Source: Acestrorhynchus altus (taxonomy: Eukaryota > Chordata > Actinopteri > Characiformes > Acestrorhynchidae). From it: 64,000 bases of DNA. Below the pieces are notes generated by a model. The model was not told where the DNA came from. It did not search any database and saw nothing but the letters and a program-made list of their open reading frames with translations. The stretch lies in NCBI GenBank assembly GCA_034509495.1, contig CM067521.1, positions 16,651,704-16,715,703 of the forward strand, read 5' to 3'. Positions 1-10,735 of this stretch are shown piece by piece. The position numbers and the translations under genes were made by a program. Position 1 is the stretch's first letter. Each line of letters starts with the position of its first letter.

Positions 1-1139
1 CTAAAGTTGGTGTCATCACATGTAAAATTTCTTAAAAAGTCTTAAAATGTGTGAATGTTCAGCTCCTGCCTCCAGCTCACACTGTTGATCAAGTCTTCAT
101 TAATAATAAAGTCTCCAGGATGTAAAATAAAACCCTTTTGGTGCAACATCACTAATATTTTGATAACGCATTATCATGCTTTTAAGCATGAATTTAAAAA
201 GTATTCCCCTCATCACAAGCGTAATTGAAAATGCTGTCAAATAATTGAAAACCCTCTGGCTTTATTCAGTAATTAGGCATGATGACTTGCAAAAGAAACT
301 AAATGTAACTTGCGGTGACTCCATCTGCTGCCATCTTTCCACTACTGCAGGATAAAGGATCGTAAGAACCATGTTCAGGCAGGAGGGCAAACGCTGGGAC
401 TAATTACTTCTCCCTATCAGAGCCACACACACATAGACACACTCCACTCTATCTCTCAGCACTATGTCCTGAGGCTGACTGCCACTGTGCTCTCACAGAC
501 ACAAGCTCTCACATGCAGGAAACATTAGAGAGAAATTTCCAGCAGAGCTTCGAAGTGTGCCAGCTCTCTCCGAAATAAAACACGGAGCACCGGAGAAGTG
601 CTTGAAAATCAGTTTTGTGGTGCTATGTTCTGCTGATTTCCTTTTTTCCCCGAGTTCACCTGTCTCGATGAATCCTGGTCGAGAGCGACAGCAGTGAAGT
701 GCAAATCTAGGCCAAGCAGTGTATCAGATTAATGTTTAAAGGCCAAGAATTGTGAGTTAGTGAGCGGCACATGGCAAGGATTTGCATGCTACACTATGTA
801 TCGAGTACAGTAAACACCACCAAGATGATCACCCAAAGTTTTCATTTACAAAATCTATCACATCATTTTATACGGTACCCACAAATGTTTTCAGATGTGG
901 ATTGTTGGCATGGCATAGCATTTTTACAAAAAATAAAAATGTTCATAATTAGAATAAACATTATTTCAATTGCAGCTAATGGTTAATGTGGACTGTTATT
1001 AAATCTCCTTTGAAATTTATTTTAAATGTTGGGCCAAATTGTCCTATGGTGTGATTTTGAAGTACAATTTGAACTAAAAATGAGGAATTTTACTATTGTC
1101 TATTTTAGTAAATGGTTATTTTTCTCATTCATATACTTC
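1..1139. other. Unique sequence, no gene seen
   Basis: No open frame here looks like a protein; the best is about 70 codons with no recognisable domain. The part from about 300 to 720 is more balanced in base composition than its surroundings and lacks repeats, so it could be a conserved non-coding block or the edge of a transcribed region. No splice-site pair or promoter can be supported. Confidence 0.5.
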
Positions 1140-1421
1140 TAAAAGCATGGGCACCATATCTTTTCACTGAAAATCACATCCTCTGAACTTTTTCGACAAC
1201 TTTAATCAAAGGATCCAATTCCAAGTTATGTTACTAAAGGCCGATGTGAAGCCCATGACAGGCACATAGTAGGTTTAGAATTGTTCAAAAATTTGGATCT
1301 CAGCTGTTGCATCGTATTCTGCATGATGTCCTCTCTGGACTGAAATCTGGTCCCTTTTAGGGGCAGTTTCAGATAAGGGAAAAGCAGAATAGTCACACAG
1401 AGCCATGTCAGGAGAGTAGGG
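1140..1421 (-). pseudogene. Mariner-type transposase remnant, C-terminal part
   Basis: Read on the minus strand from 1421 downward, the sequence translates to PYSPDMALCDYSAFPL followed by a segment with QRGH and AEIQ. This resembles the mariner transposase motif PYSPDLAPCDFFLFPKLK and the downstream EEIQ region, which surround the third catalytic acid of the DDD/DDE nuclease. The remainder is frameshifted and ends in stops, and the N-terminal DNA-binding domain is absent, so this is a dead fragment. An intact enzyme of this family would cut and paste its own element at TA sites. The motif that should come just before PYSPD is missing here, but a candidate for it lies nearby on the opposite strand at about 1475-1560. 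The call rests on motif recognition in a short, degraded stretch. Confidence 0.55.
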
Positions 1422-1474
1422 AGCCTAAAGAAGGAAACTCAGTATCAAATGTGAAATATGGGCAGGTGCTTTAT

Positions 1475-1560
1475 CATGCCCATTGCACACTGCCCACAGG
1501 TCCAGCCACTTGCATCTCACAGTGTCACAAAGAGTTTCCTGGCCAAACACAACAAACTGA
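1475..1560 (+). pseudogene. Possible mariner transposase fragment, opposite orientation
   Basis: The plus strand encodes ASHSVTKSFLAKHNK, which resembles the mariner segment HTSHSVTKFLAKHNI that normally sits just before PYSPD. That PYSPD segment is present about 60 bases to the left but on the other strand. If both belong to one element, it was broken by an inversion, or two copies are abutted. The match is short, so chance similarity remains possible. Confidence 0.35.
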
Positions 1561-2275
1561 AAAATGCTTCATCAGGCTGCCTTCTGAAAGGATGTCAGTC
1601 TAGAAATCATGCACAATGCAATGGACGAGCCACTGGCCATCTCAAAAGAGGTGCTGCTTCTGACAGCTGCAGAACTACAAGGAGATGTATATGAGTATTT
1701 AATGAATAAAGGTCAGATACTTTTTCAACACACCTCGTATACATACTTAGTTGCAGCATTGTCTGTTCTGTTTGAGGCAGTATATCAGTGCATCCACCAT
1801 GTTGGAGCAATCAAGATCTGTTTTTAAACAAACACACATGTACTGACATATGAGGAGTTCTCTCAATTCAATTGGCCATAACCTTATTAGCCAAATGAGT
1901 ATCGTTTGGTTTCATCATCTCTTGGTAGATATTATTTCTGTTTAATAACTCTGATGGTGCTGGTAACCTGTCGGGAGTCAAAGTTCATTTTGTTGGTGAA
2001 AAGTATGATTTTGTTTTGTTAAAAAACACAGCTGATATTGATTGTTATATATCATATTGTTATAGCTCACTTTCTTTTTAATGCAATAATTACCATTTCT
2101 GTCCTTTAATGTGACAAAATGTCCAATAGTGTTACACATAATAGAACCTATTTATATATTCTTTTTTTTCCCCTAATGTTTATGTCAGGCCACAATTATG
2201 GTTCAGTTGGTGAAAATGTTCCAAGAAACATTTGACAAAGTTAATGACCTCTTCATTTTTTCAAATATGAGATTT
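1561..2275. other. Unique AT-rich sequence, no gene seen
   Basis: Overlapping open frames of about 60-80 codons occur on both strands around 1600-1830, but they share no recognisable domain and read across each other, as expected by chance. The rest is AT-rich with T runs and no repeat structure that I can name. Confidence 0.5.
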
Positions 2276-2355
<80 letters not shown>

Positions 2356-2378
2356 TACATACATACATACATACATAT
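2276..2378. repeat. Compound microsatellite (CA)n(TA)n(CA)n(CATA)n
   Basis: A short CA run passes into a long uninterrupted TA tract, back into CA, and ends in ACAT units. It is followed by a purine-rich GAAGAGGTAGAG doublet. The open frames of repeated Tyr-Ile on one strand and Tyr-Ile/Cys-Val on the other are products of the repeat and not proteins. Confidence 0.98.
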
Positions 2379-2945
2379 GAAGAGGTAGAGGTAGATGAAG
2401 AGGTAGAGTATATAATACTTTGTTTCAGTTGGTGTTTGCCATTCCTATTGTCTAAGCTATTGTTGTGGTGATAGTTAGTGTTGTTGCTGGTAGTCTGTGT
2501 ATTTGTAGTCTGTTTTCCAACCTGTAGGAAAGCTGAATCAAATTCCTCTAAGCAACTTTCTAAAGATCTGAAAACAAAAGTAATCGATGCCAAAGAGAAA
2601 GGGGATGGCTATAAGCCAAGTAGTTTCAGCCTACAATTTCTAAAGTAGACCAAAAGCATCACCATCATGTTGCTGCACAAATTTCAGAAACTCTTACAAA
2701 TGATTAATTCTAGACATGCACCAGCATAGAAAGCTCACAGTGCTTCCCTGGAGTTTCTGTGTTCTGCCAGAGAGTGACGAAAGAAACAGCATTTGGTGAT
2801 TTTCTTAAATAGTCATATGCATTCATAGCAGTAACTAGGTCAACTGTATGCTGAGGAGAGATAATGTTGGCATTCTTCATCCCTGTGAGAGACACAGCAG
2901 TGCTAATTCACCACTGTGGAGGAAGGTAAAATGGGATCAGTCAGC

Positions 2946-2947
<2 letters not shown>
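2379..2947. other. Unique sequence, no gene seen
   Basis: After a short purine-rich stretch next to the microsatellite, I see no repeat family and no credible coding frame. A 110-codon minus-strand frame owes half its length to the neighbouring TA tract. Confidence 0.5.

Positions 2948-3015
<68 letters not shown>
2948..3015. repeat. (CA)n microsatellite, about 34 units
   Basis: This is a pure CA dinucleotide tract without interruption. It would be expected to vary in length between individuals. Confidence 0.98.
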
Positions 3016-3018
<3 letters not shown>

Positions 3019-3184
3019 TGACATGCACAGGGTGTGTGGCATGTATGGATTCTCTAACAAAGCAGATTACCTAAAACAGAAAACACCTTTGTGTGCACTC
3101 TTACAGGTCTTAAAATAAAGGTGCTTCAAATAGTTCAAGTGATTGCCATAGAATACATAAAGAAGCAGGTTTCTAAAATAGATG

Positions 3185-4569
3185 CAGTGCATCCAGAAAG
3201 TATTCACAGTGCTTCATTTTTCCTACATTTTGTCATGTAATAAATAAAATTCCTTATTCCAAAATGGATTCATTTCATTTTCCCCTGTCAATTCTATACA
3301 GAATATCCCACAATAACAAAGTTTGAAAGGTTTATGTGAAATATTTGCAAATTTATTAAAAATTAAGCACAAAAATATAATATGTATTTAAGTATTCCCA
3401 GCCTTTGCCATGACATTCAAAATTGAGCTCAGTTTATTCTTGTTTTCTATGTTCATCCTTCAGATGTTTCTACATCTTGATTGGACATGATTTGGAAAGC
3501 CACATACCTGTTTATATAAGGTCCCATAGTAGACAGTCTATGTCAGAGCAAAAACAAAGCCATGATGTTTGTCTGTAGACCTCAGACAGGATTGTATGGA
3601 GACACAGATCTGGAGAAGGGTACAGAGATAATTCTGCTTTTGTAAATTAATGAGGTTTGGAACCACCAGGACTCTTCATAGAGCTGGCCACCTGGCCAAA
3701 CTGAGTGATCATGACAGAAGGGCCTTGATTGCTCTGTGGAAAGATGAAAAACTTTTAGAAGAATAACCATTTCTGCAGCACTCCACCAATCAGGCCTGTA
3801 TGGTAGAGTGTACAGACGGAAGACACTCCTCAGTAATAGGTACATGACAGCCCATCTGGAGTTTACAAAAAGCAAACAAAAGCACTCATTGGACCACGAG
3901 AAACTAAATTATCTGGTCTGATAAAACAAAGATTCAACTTTTTGGCCTCGATGCCAAGTGTCATGTCTGGAAGAAACCAGGCACTGCTCATCACCTAGCT
4001 AATACTATTCCTACAGTGAAGCATGGTGGTGGCAGCATCATGCTGTGGGAATGTTTCTGTACCAGGAACTGGGAGACTAGTCAGGGTGCAGGGAAATGTA
4101 CAGAGATATCCTTGATGTTAACCTGCCCCAGAGCACTCTGGACCTCAGACTGGGATGAAGGTCAACAGGACAACGACCCTAAGCACACAGTCAACAAAGG
4201 AGTTGCTTCCGGACAACACTGTGAATGTCCTTGAGTGGCCCAGCCAGAGCCCAGCCTTCTGACACTCCCCATCCAATCTGATGTAGCTTTTGAGGTTCTG
4301 CAAAGAAGAATGGGAGAAACTTCCCAAAAACAGGTGTGCTAAGCTTGTAGGATCACACTCAAAAAGACTCGTAACTGTAACCACTGCAAAAGGTGCTTTA
4401 ACAAAGTATTGCGCAAAGGCTGTGAATACGTTATTTTTTTGTGTGTTATTTTTTATATATTTGCAAATATTACAAACAAACCTTTGAATTTAATCCATTT
4501 TGAAATAAAGCTGTAACTTAATAAAATGTGCAGAAAGTGAAGTGCTGGGAAAACCATCCAGATGCACTG
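3185..4569 (+). mobile_element. Tc1-like DNA transposon, copy A, decayed
   Basis: The element begins CAGTGCATCC and ends GATGCACTG. The terminal inverted repeats extend for roughly 95 bp and include the shared segment TTATTCCAAAATGGATT on the left and its diverged complement on the right. Tc1 elements insert at TA and duplicate it. Here the left flank is TG and the right is CA, which is compatible with a transition on each side of an old TA duplication. Its length of 1385 bp is close to full size for the family, and a second copy lies at 40322-41671. Confidence 0.93.
3562..4412 (+). pseudogene. Tc1-like transposase pseudogene (copy A)
   Basis: Broken reading frames follow the order of a Tc1 transposase. 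The helix-turn-helix region is reduced by deletions near 3570-3780. It is followed by a linker segment encoding residues like QSGLYGRVYRR (3780-3840), then KHGGGSIMLWECF at 4016 and QQDNDPKHTVNK near 4170, which carries the second catalytic Asp. A C-terminal stretch around 4290-4400 reads EEWEKLPKNRCAKLV. The stop codon that would end the protein has changed from TGA to TGC at 4410-4412. In a working enzyme the paired-type DNA-binding domain binds the terminal repeats and the DDE nuclease cuts and joins DNA in the nucleus. Several frameshifts and in-frame stops make this copy non-functional, and it carries more indels in its 5' half than in its 3' half. Confidence 0.9.
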
Positions 4570-4760
4570 CATGTGTAAAGTATGTGAAGAACCATATAAA
4601 TGTTTATAGAAAACTAATTAATTAATTAATTAATCCATCTAAAGGTTCTTCACATTCACATATTTTTTTTTACAAACGTGGTTCTTAGTGGAACCAAAAG
4701 TGCTTCTTCTATGGCATCACCTGAAGAACCATTTGAAGCCCCTTTATTATGAGTGTAGCA

Positions 4761-6787
4761 TTCTGAGTGTGCAGGCTGAGCAGCTTCAGCAAGAGCTCTT
4801 GAGCCACAACAAACAGATTGAAAGCAATCTGTCATAAAGCAAAATGAATGCGCTGATGTAAAAACACAAGGCAGTTATTACTGCAAAGCTCTGAAGTATT
4901 AATAAAAGCAAAGATGATGTGATGTTTCTCATTAACCTTTACTTCTATCCAACGCAAGCACAATAGCTTCGAATAACAAACCAGTCATACAGCCACTATG
5001 CTGATATGCAATTTAAATAATGTTAATTTTTAATGCCACAAAGTTATAGGTAGGCATATTTTTTTCTTTTTCTGTGGGTGCAAAACTTGCTGACCGGCTG
5101 TGAAAAGTCGTTAAATGTAGTGTTAAAGTCTCACTAATCTCCACAAGGACGGCCAGAAGCCGTATGAGAGAAACATTTTTTTTTCTCCCTGCTCGGTCTC
5201 TCTGGACTGTGCCCAAATCGCAGGATTTAGACTACATTTAGCCCACCTCAATTCCCTTCTTCTCCACAGAGGCACAGAGGCACAATGGCGCCAGGCTCTG
5301 CTCCATCATCAAATGAAACTAACTGACGAGTCATAAAAAATGCATAATAGCAAGTTCAGTTTTCTTTTTTGAGGGGAGCGAACTGATCCCTTGAAGCAGT
5401 TGTTAAAGGTGTCCTAGAATTCAAAACTAATTGTATTCAGGTTGTCACAGTTGAAAAATAAGCGTTCAACCCATGAAAGTGACAAACCATTAACATTAAC
5501 CTTTAGCTTTACCTTTGGAACCTTAGACTAATTGTGCTAATTATGTTTTCATAGTTTGTCTTTTTATTAACAAAAAAATGAGGAAAGTATTTATAGGGGA
5601 CAGTCACACATACCAGATATTGTTATATTGAGCAGGTACTAGGATACTCAAATTTGTCTTCATTTGAGATGTAAATGATAACAGAATTTAGATATTTGTA
5701 TGAATTTGACCATGTTTTGATCATTTGTGGGCTAGAATGGAAAAGCTAATTCCAAATCCAATGATGTAATTGTCTAAATATAAACTAGCTATATTTAGAC
5801 ACCGAAATTGAAACACACCCCACCCACTAGAGAAAACCTTCTGAGAACGTGGAGTGCTTTAAAGCTATAAAGGTAACACAAGCAGACCAAGTAAATAAGC
5901 AGTACCAGGAGTGCCACAGTACTGGGTCACCAAAGTTCTTGCAAAGCCAAAAGAACATCATCAGGCCAACCAGAGAAGAGAAGGCCTAACTGTGAAAAGT
6001 CCCTTTAGCTAGCTGAACACTATGCCAAGAGGACCCAGAAAGAGCAGGAACATTATCTGGTCATGGAATATAGGCTTGTAAAATCATATCTGAGTGTTTT
6101 ATACCCTAAAAAAAAACACATGCATATTATCTATACATCATAATTTCAAATGCAGAGAAAATGCATTCTATGATTCAAGTTTTTGCCCTCATTCCTAATG
6201 TCTGCCCTGCGTGCTGCTATGGGTAAATCTGCACCTTGGTGCAAATGGGAGGCCTTATTTGCATATTCCATTTACATGTTAATACTGACCTCTAATACTG
6301 GCTGACAAATCATATTCCATTAAAACTGTCCATGCCTCGGTGCATATTAAAACAATGTCCTGACACTTTCATCTTAAATAAACTAAAAGCCCACATGAAA
6401 GCATCACCGTGAGCTCTGCTCTAAACATACATGGAACTGAGCAGGTGAGCAGCTGAGCAATCTGTCTATTCAACAGTGGACACCTGCAAAACTAAAATTA
6501 AGAATAAACATTACTATATGTCAGAGTGTGAACTTCAGTGAACAAACAAATAATAGCACCATTACGTCCATTGACTAATCTGCAATATCTGCAAATGAAT
6601 GACACTGACAATGCTACTGGTACATTATTAGGTCACGGTGCCTAGACAAAGATGTTCTTTTAATGTTTCTGAAGTGCTGCATGAGGCCTACCACCTCATC
6701 CATTAACAGCTCTAATGGACTCAGAGGAAGCCAAATGTGCCAAGGAAAAGGCTGTAAACTAATTTGTTAATTAGGAGCCCACACTTA
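4761..6787. other. Unique sequence, no gene seen
   Basis: No coding frame is convincing. About 4770-5000 is repeat-free and could be conserved non-coding DNA. From about 5405 to 6100 the style resembles a dispersed fish repeat, but I cannot place its ends. About 6180-6400 contains an ATTTGCAT octamer, and the segment reads like a regulatory block. The small palindrome at 5771 is listed separately. Confidence 0.45.
5771..5801. repeat. Perfect 12-bp inverted repeat
   Basis: TGTCTAAATATA and its exact reverse complement TATATTTAGACA are separated by the seven bases AACTAGC. Each arm contains CTAAATATA(A), which fits the MEF2 consensus YTAWWWWTAR. The symmetry is seen directly; any protein binding is inference. 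Confidence 0.8.
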
Positions 6788-7191
6788 CAATAATCAGCCA
6801 TAACATTAAAACCACAAATGTGCAGTGAATAACAAACAACATTTTCTCCAGTAGCATCTGTGGATATATTAGACAGCAAATGACTGGTCAGTTCTTGAAG
6901 TCAATGCATTGAAGCAGGAAAAAAATGGGCAAGCATAAGAATCTGAGAGACACTGACAAGAACTGTGATGTCTAGACCACTAGGTCAGAACATCTCCAAA
7001 ACATCAGGTCTTATGGTACGTTCTCGGCGTCCAGTGGTCAGTAACAACCAAAAATGTTCCAAGTAAGGACAACCAGTGGACCATCAACAGGGTCACGTGC
7101 ACCCAAGGTTCAGTGATGCCCCTAGAGGTCCCATCTCACAACTTTACATCAGAATGTTAGTTAAGTGTTTTAATATTATGGCTCACCAATC
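6788..7191 (+). mobile_element. Non-autonomous Tc1 derivative (family T2)
   Basis: The left end reads ATCAGCCATAACATT, and the right end carries the complementary TTTTAATATTATGGCT. TA dinucleotides lie at both borders (6786-6787 and 7192-7193). The sequence keeps the transposase start region on the plus strand (GAAGCAGG then ATGGGCAAGC around 6913) and about 250 bp of 5' coding. It then jumps near 7120 to the 3' region, losing the DDE core. The result is a 404-bp deletion derivative that could move only with outside enzyme. The same junction appears in copies at 28918, 44018 and 57850. Confidence 0.85.
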
Positions 7192-7193
7192 TA

Positions 7194-8833
7194 TGTTCAC
7201 TGAGATTAATACCAATCTCAATCATTATTAAAGAATTAGCAAGAATGACTCAAGATAAGCAGGTAGCGTCTTGTCAACATCTATTATTCTTATAATAAAA
7301 ATCATATGAAGGGGACGATAAAGCACTGTGTTCTTCACATTTGGTAGTAGTCGTATTTGTAGTTCCAGTGGTGTTATTTTAGGTTTTAGCAAAAATGAAT
7401 CACTCTGGGGAGTCTGGGCATGAGACATTCTAAGAGCTGGTGAAGAACAAAGGTGCTTCCAAAACTTATTTTGGATAGCCTGTCACTCCCCACATGACGA
7501 AACTGTGAAATGTGTGCAGACAACATTGACGTGAACCATGGGGACATTGTCTGAAGTGTATTGTGAATGATTCATTTGTTCTTATCAGTTTGCAGACAGC
7601 ACCATCGCTCTTTCCACATTTAGAAAAGAAGCTCAAACTTCTGCTTCACGCATAAATGACTGGCTCAGGGCTAGCGGCTTATTCAACCTGCCAGATTCCC
7701 TACTTGTTCAAACCACACATAAATGTTATGAGATTAATTATTAATCCTAGTACACCAGAACAGACTATCTTGTTTTTTCCTGCAGGGATGGATGATAGTG
7801 AATCACAAGAATGATTTCCATTTTTTGTCTTTTGTACTTATATTCTTGTTGTCAGTTTTAACCCCTGTGACTTATCAAAACAAGCTAAAATTAATTCTGC
7901 CTCTACTGAGTCACTAATCAACAAGGTATATCACCATAATTTACCAAATGATGCATTATATTATAGTATAATGAAGTTGGTAACTTAAATATGGAAGTTG
8001 TAGCCCACTTCATGGGTAGCGTAGGGCAAGGGGTCAAGAGTCCATTCCCAATCACCAATTTATTAACAAAATAAATATTTACATATATACAAATAGAAAA
8101 AGAGGAAAAGAAAATAATAATAAAGCCCCCATTAACTTCAGTGGCTCTGACCAATGAATGACTACAAAGTCAATTACATCAACTCACTCTGTATTTCTCC
8201 TCCTTCCACTCAGGAACACTTCTCTCTTTGCTCTACCCTACTTCTGCTCTCTTTACCTCAGAGCAGGCTATATACTGGTAGCTCCTCCCCCTAGACTCTA
8301 CCAATATCAACAAAGGTAATGTTCAAAGTACAGCATATAATTGTTATTGACATACAATTACACCTGACACTCAACAGTCACCATCACTGTTCCCCACACA
8401 GATTCATGATGTCATTTTTTAATTGGACAATAGTTATTGGTATATAAACATTCTCTTCATTGTCTCTTCACCAGTCCAATCTCCCCTCTCCTTCTGCAAG
8501 AGATGGACTCACCCAGGTAATAAAGCTCAGACTCTTTCAGTTTCTTACTCTTTTGACACAGGGTGAGTGTGAACCGTGCACAGGTAAGAACAGGTATGTA
8601 CGTGATATAGGTAATAATGTTGGTAATGCGTTTATGTAAGCTTACGTCATTACTTATAGGCTTTTCCTCCAAGGATACTTATTGGGCAAGAGATGCTGAA
8701 AAAGTTAAGTATTAAAGATCATGTTAACATTTATTTGTCTGGGCCTTATTATGGTCAGAAGTTCTAATGGACCTTAACTATATTTCTGTAGGGCCACCTA
8801 ATTTTTGATAAGTTAGAAGATGATTGTCTTGGT

Positions 8834-8836
<3 letters not shown>
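7194..8836. other. Unique sequence, no gene seen
   Basis: I see no repeat family and no convincing coding frame. A pyrimidine-rich stretch around 8190-8260 and ordinary AT-rich sequence make up the rest. Open frames of 66-78 codons show no domain. Confidence 0.5.
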
Positions 8837-8866
<30 letters not shown>

Positions 8867-8880
8867 AAATGAATAAATAA
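8837..8880. repeat. (AAAT)n microsatellite
   Basis: About ten AAAT units occur with one GAAT interruption near the right end, followed by A-rich sequence. It lies at the 3' side of the Tc1 scrap that follows. Confidence 0.95.
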
Positions 8881-8917
8881 TAATAAAAAATACACCGTAC
8901 TCTAATATAATTCAGAT

Positions 8918-9112
8918 TTGGAAGGAGCAGAACATTCACACACCATCCCACTTCTGCCACCATGTTTGAAAGTTTGTATGATGTTCCTACACTGAAATGC
9001 AATGTTACCATATATAAAGATATAAAGGGACATCTGGTGTCCAAAATGTTTTCTTTTTGATGACTGGTCTGTCCATAGAACATTAACCAAAATGTCTGGA
9101 TGCTTTTAGCCA
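8918..9112 (-). pseudogene. Tc1-like transposase remnant, central part
   Basis: On the minus strand the translation reads VLWTDQSSKRKHFGHQM, followed after about 25 residues by FKHGGRSGMVCECSA. This matches the Tc1 transposase region V(L)WSDES...FG...VKHGGGSVMVWGCFSA, which holds the first catalytic Asp (here WTDQ). About 65 residues remain of roughly 340, with no terminal repeats visible and the N- and C-terminal parts gone. The frame is open across this stretch, but both ends run into unrelated AT-rich sequence. It is therefore a fossil of a family different from copies A and B. The assignment to Tc1 is firm from the two motifs; the family within Tc1 is not resolved. Confidence 0.75.
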
Positions 9113-10195
9113 CTGATGCATATTGATAATTATTTTGGTTACAAGTGTTGTCTGCCTTTCCGCTCTCTCATGAATACCTCTTTTCCCCAGTTCCATCCTT
9201 ACTATGAGATTCTAGTAATGAACACTGGTTATAGATTAGGCTACACAGAACTGCAATTCCTTTAATGCTCTCCTGGAACATTCTGATGCCCTTGTGAATT
9301 ACATCTGTTTTGGTGAACCTAAGAAATATATATGCGACATTGTGCAGATTCTGTTTCATTGTGGTCATGTCATCAGCAAGTTCAGCATAGTTGGTAGACC
9401 TTGACTGAATGTTAAACTTTCATTCTTGATCTTCAGAACCTATCCAACCCCCCACCCCACTAAGTCAGCGGGGGAGCCCTTCACCTACAAGTGCTCTTAT
9501 ATCATTTACATTCCAGTGGGAGCAATGGAGGGGAGGAATAAATATTTGAAGCAGTGTACACTTGCTCCCTCCATATTAGCTCAGTGGCAGTTTCTCTGAA
9601 GACTGCTGGGAGCCTGGGCACCTCAGAGTTGCTCTGCCCCTCTGATCCTCCGCTGTTTGAAGCTTCTCCAGCTGGTCCTTGTTAGCCTCCTCTGGTAATT
9701 GCAATAGGAGCCAGACATGCTTACTGACGAGCAAGGCTCTACTTTAAGTTGCATCTCCAGAAAATCAGAAAGCACGCACTGACAGATATCAGTCAGGCAG
9801 AAGGGAGCTGGAGATCTCAGTGGGTGATGGCAGGAATGATGCAGGCAAGCTCTTAATCTGCACAGAGGATAATTGATATTATGGCAGAAAATGAAAGATA
9901 TAGTTATAGATATAGACTCATGACATCAAAGTGAATATTGGTGGAATTCTTAACGATTGAATAATTAGTGCTGTTTTACTACATACATTACATTTTGTAT
10001 ATCTTCACATGCATACAAAACTGGTATCTCCAAGACTTTCAGCATAAGCTAATATAAAAAGTGTAGATTTGGCACATTTATGTTGGTCCATTCATCTTGG
10101 AATTTTACCCTACAATGTGAAAAATCCCAAAAGTAAAAATCATCAAATATGCATACATAAGGACAGTTACAATATTTGAATATGTACAGCAGTGG
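9113..10195. other. Unique sequence, no gene seen
   Basis: About 9560-9800 is less AT-rich than its surroundings and free of repeats, and could be conserved non-coding DNA. Nothing supports an exon. The rest is AT-rich unique sequence. Confidence 0.45.
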
Positions 10196-10297
10196 TGACC
10201 AACCTGCCTAATATGGTGATGTGGAATATGGCACCAACCTTTCCAGTAGACCCTTAAAGTCCTGTAAGCTGTGAGGTGGATCTGCCATAGATCAGAC
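10196..10297 (-). mobile_element. Tc1 family T2 fragment, 3' terminal part
   Basis: The sequence AACCTGCCTAATATGG next to CTTAAAGTCCTGTAAGCTG and GAGGTGG follows the 3' end of the T2 family read on the minus strand. It stops at GATCAGAC. The continuation of the same element resumes at 10996, about 700 bp away. Confidence 0.65.
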
Positions 10298-10482
10298 CTC
10301 AGCCTTTGTCTCAAGAGGAATTTGCACATATGTGACTAAATGTGCATTTCAGAAATAGTGTGCACTAAATATAGTTTGACCCTTGTGCAAATGCAAAAAT
10401 TATTGATACTACCCAGACATGCAGAAATCAACTGATCAGAACAGAGAACATGACAAAGCAACCAGTAATTTCATTACCTGAA

Positions 10483-10735
10483 CTTACACCTCAACTTAAA
10501 CGTAACCTAACTCACTTTAACCTTAACTCGAACCTTAACCATAACCTTAACCTTAACGTAAACTTATCCTAACCCTTACAGTAACCCTAAATCAAACCTT
10601 AACCTAATCTAAACTTCTAACCCTAAGTCAAATCTTAACGATAGCCTAAACCTAACTTAAACTTGTCCAAACCCTTACACTAACCCTAACTCAAACCCTA
10701 ATGATAACCTAAACCTAACGTAAACTTATCCTACA
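10483..10735. repeat. Degenerate telomere-like satellite
   Basis: The stretch is dominated by CCTAA, CCTTAA and CCCTAA motifs, variants of the vertebrate telomere repeat on its C-rich strand, mixed into longer imperfect units. The segment ACTTATCCTAACCCTTAC recurs with changes near 10561, 10660 and 10723, so the period is irregular (roughly 100 and 63 bp). It is interstitial, not a chromosome end. Confidence 0.85.

Larger units (their letters stand above)
3097..4760. mobile_element. Palindromic MITE split by a Tc1-like insertion
   Basis: The left flank of the Tc1 copy (AAAGGTGCTTCAAATAGTTC, then GCCATAGAA) is matched in reverse complement by the right flank near 4690-4745 (AAAGGGGCTTCAAATGGTTC, then GCCATAGAA). 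The right flank also holds a second inverted pair around GTGAAGAACC on either side of a TAAT tetranucleotide run at 4615-4634. Removing 3185-4569 gives a roughly 280-bp palindromic element whose arms align along most of their length. Such palindromic MITEs lack coding capacity and depend on another element's enzyme. A single-arm relative is at 62565-62655. The outer limits are estimated. Confidence 0.6.

Noticed and set aside
2198..2593. Open frames of repeated Tyr-Ile and Cys-Val
   Set aside because: They are translations of the CA/TA microsatellite and stop soon outside it.
3582..3875. 97-codon minus-strand frame in Tc1 copy A
   Set aside because: It is the antisense of the transposase pseudogene, whose motifs are on the plus strand.
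10483..10735. True chromosome end
   Set aside because: The telomere-like motifs are degenerate, short in total and flanked on both sides by transposon sequence.
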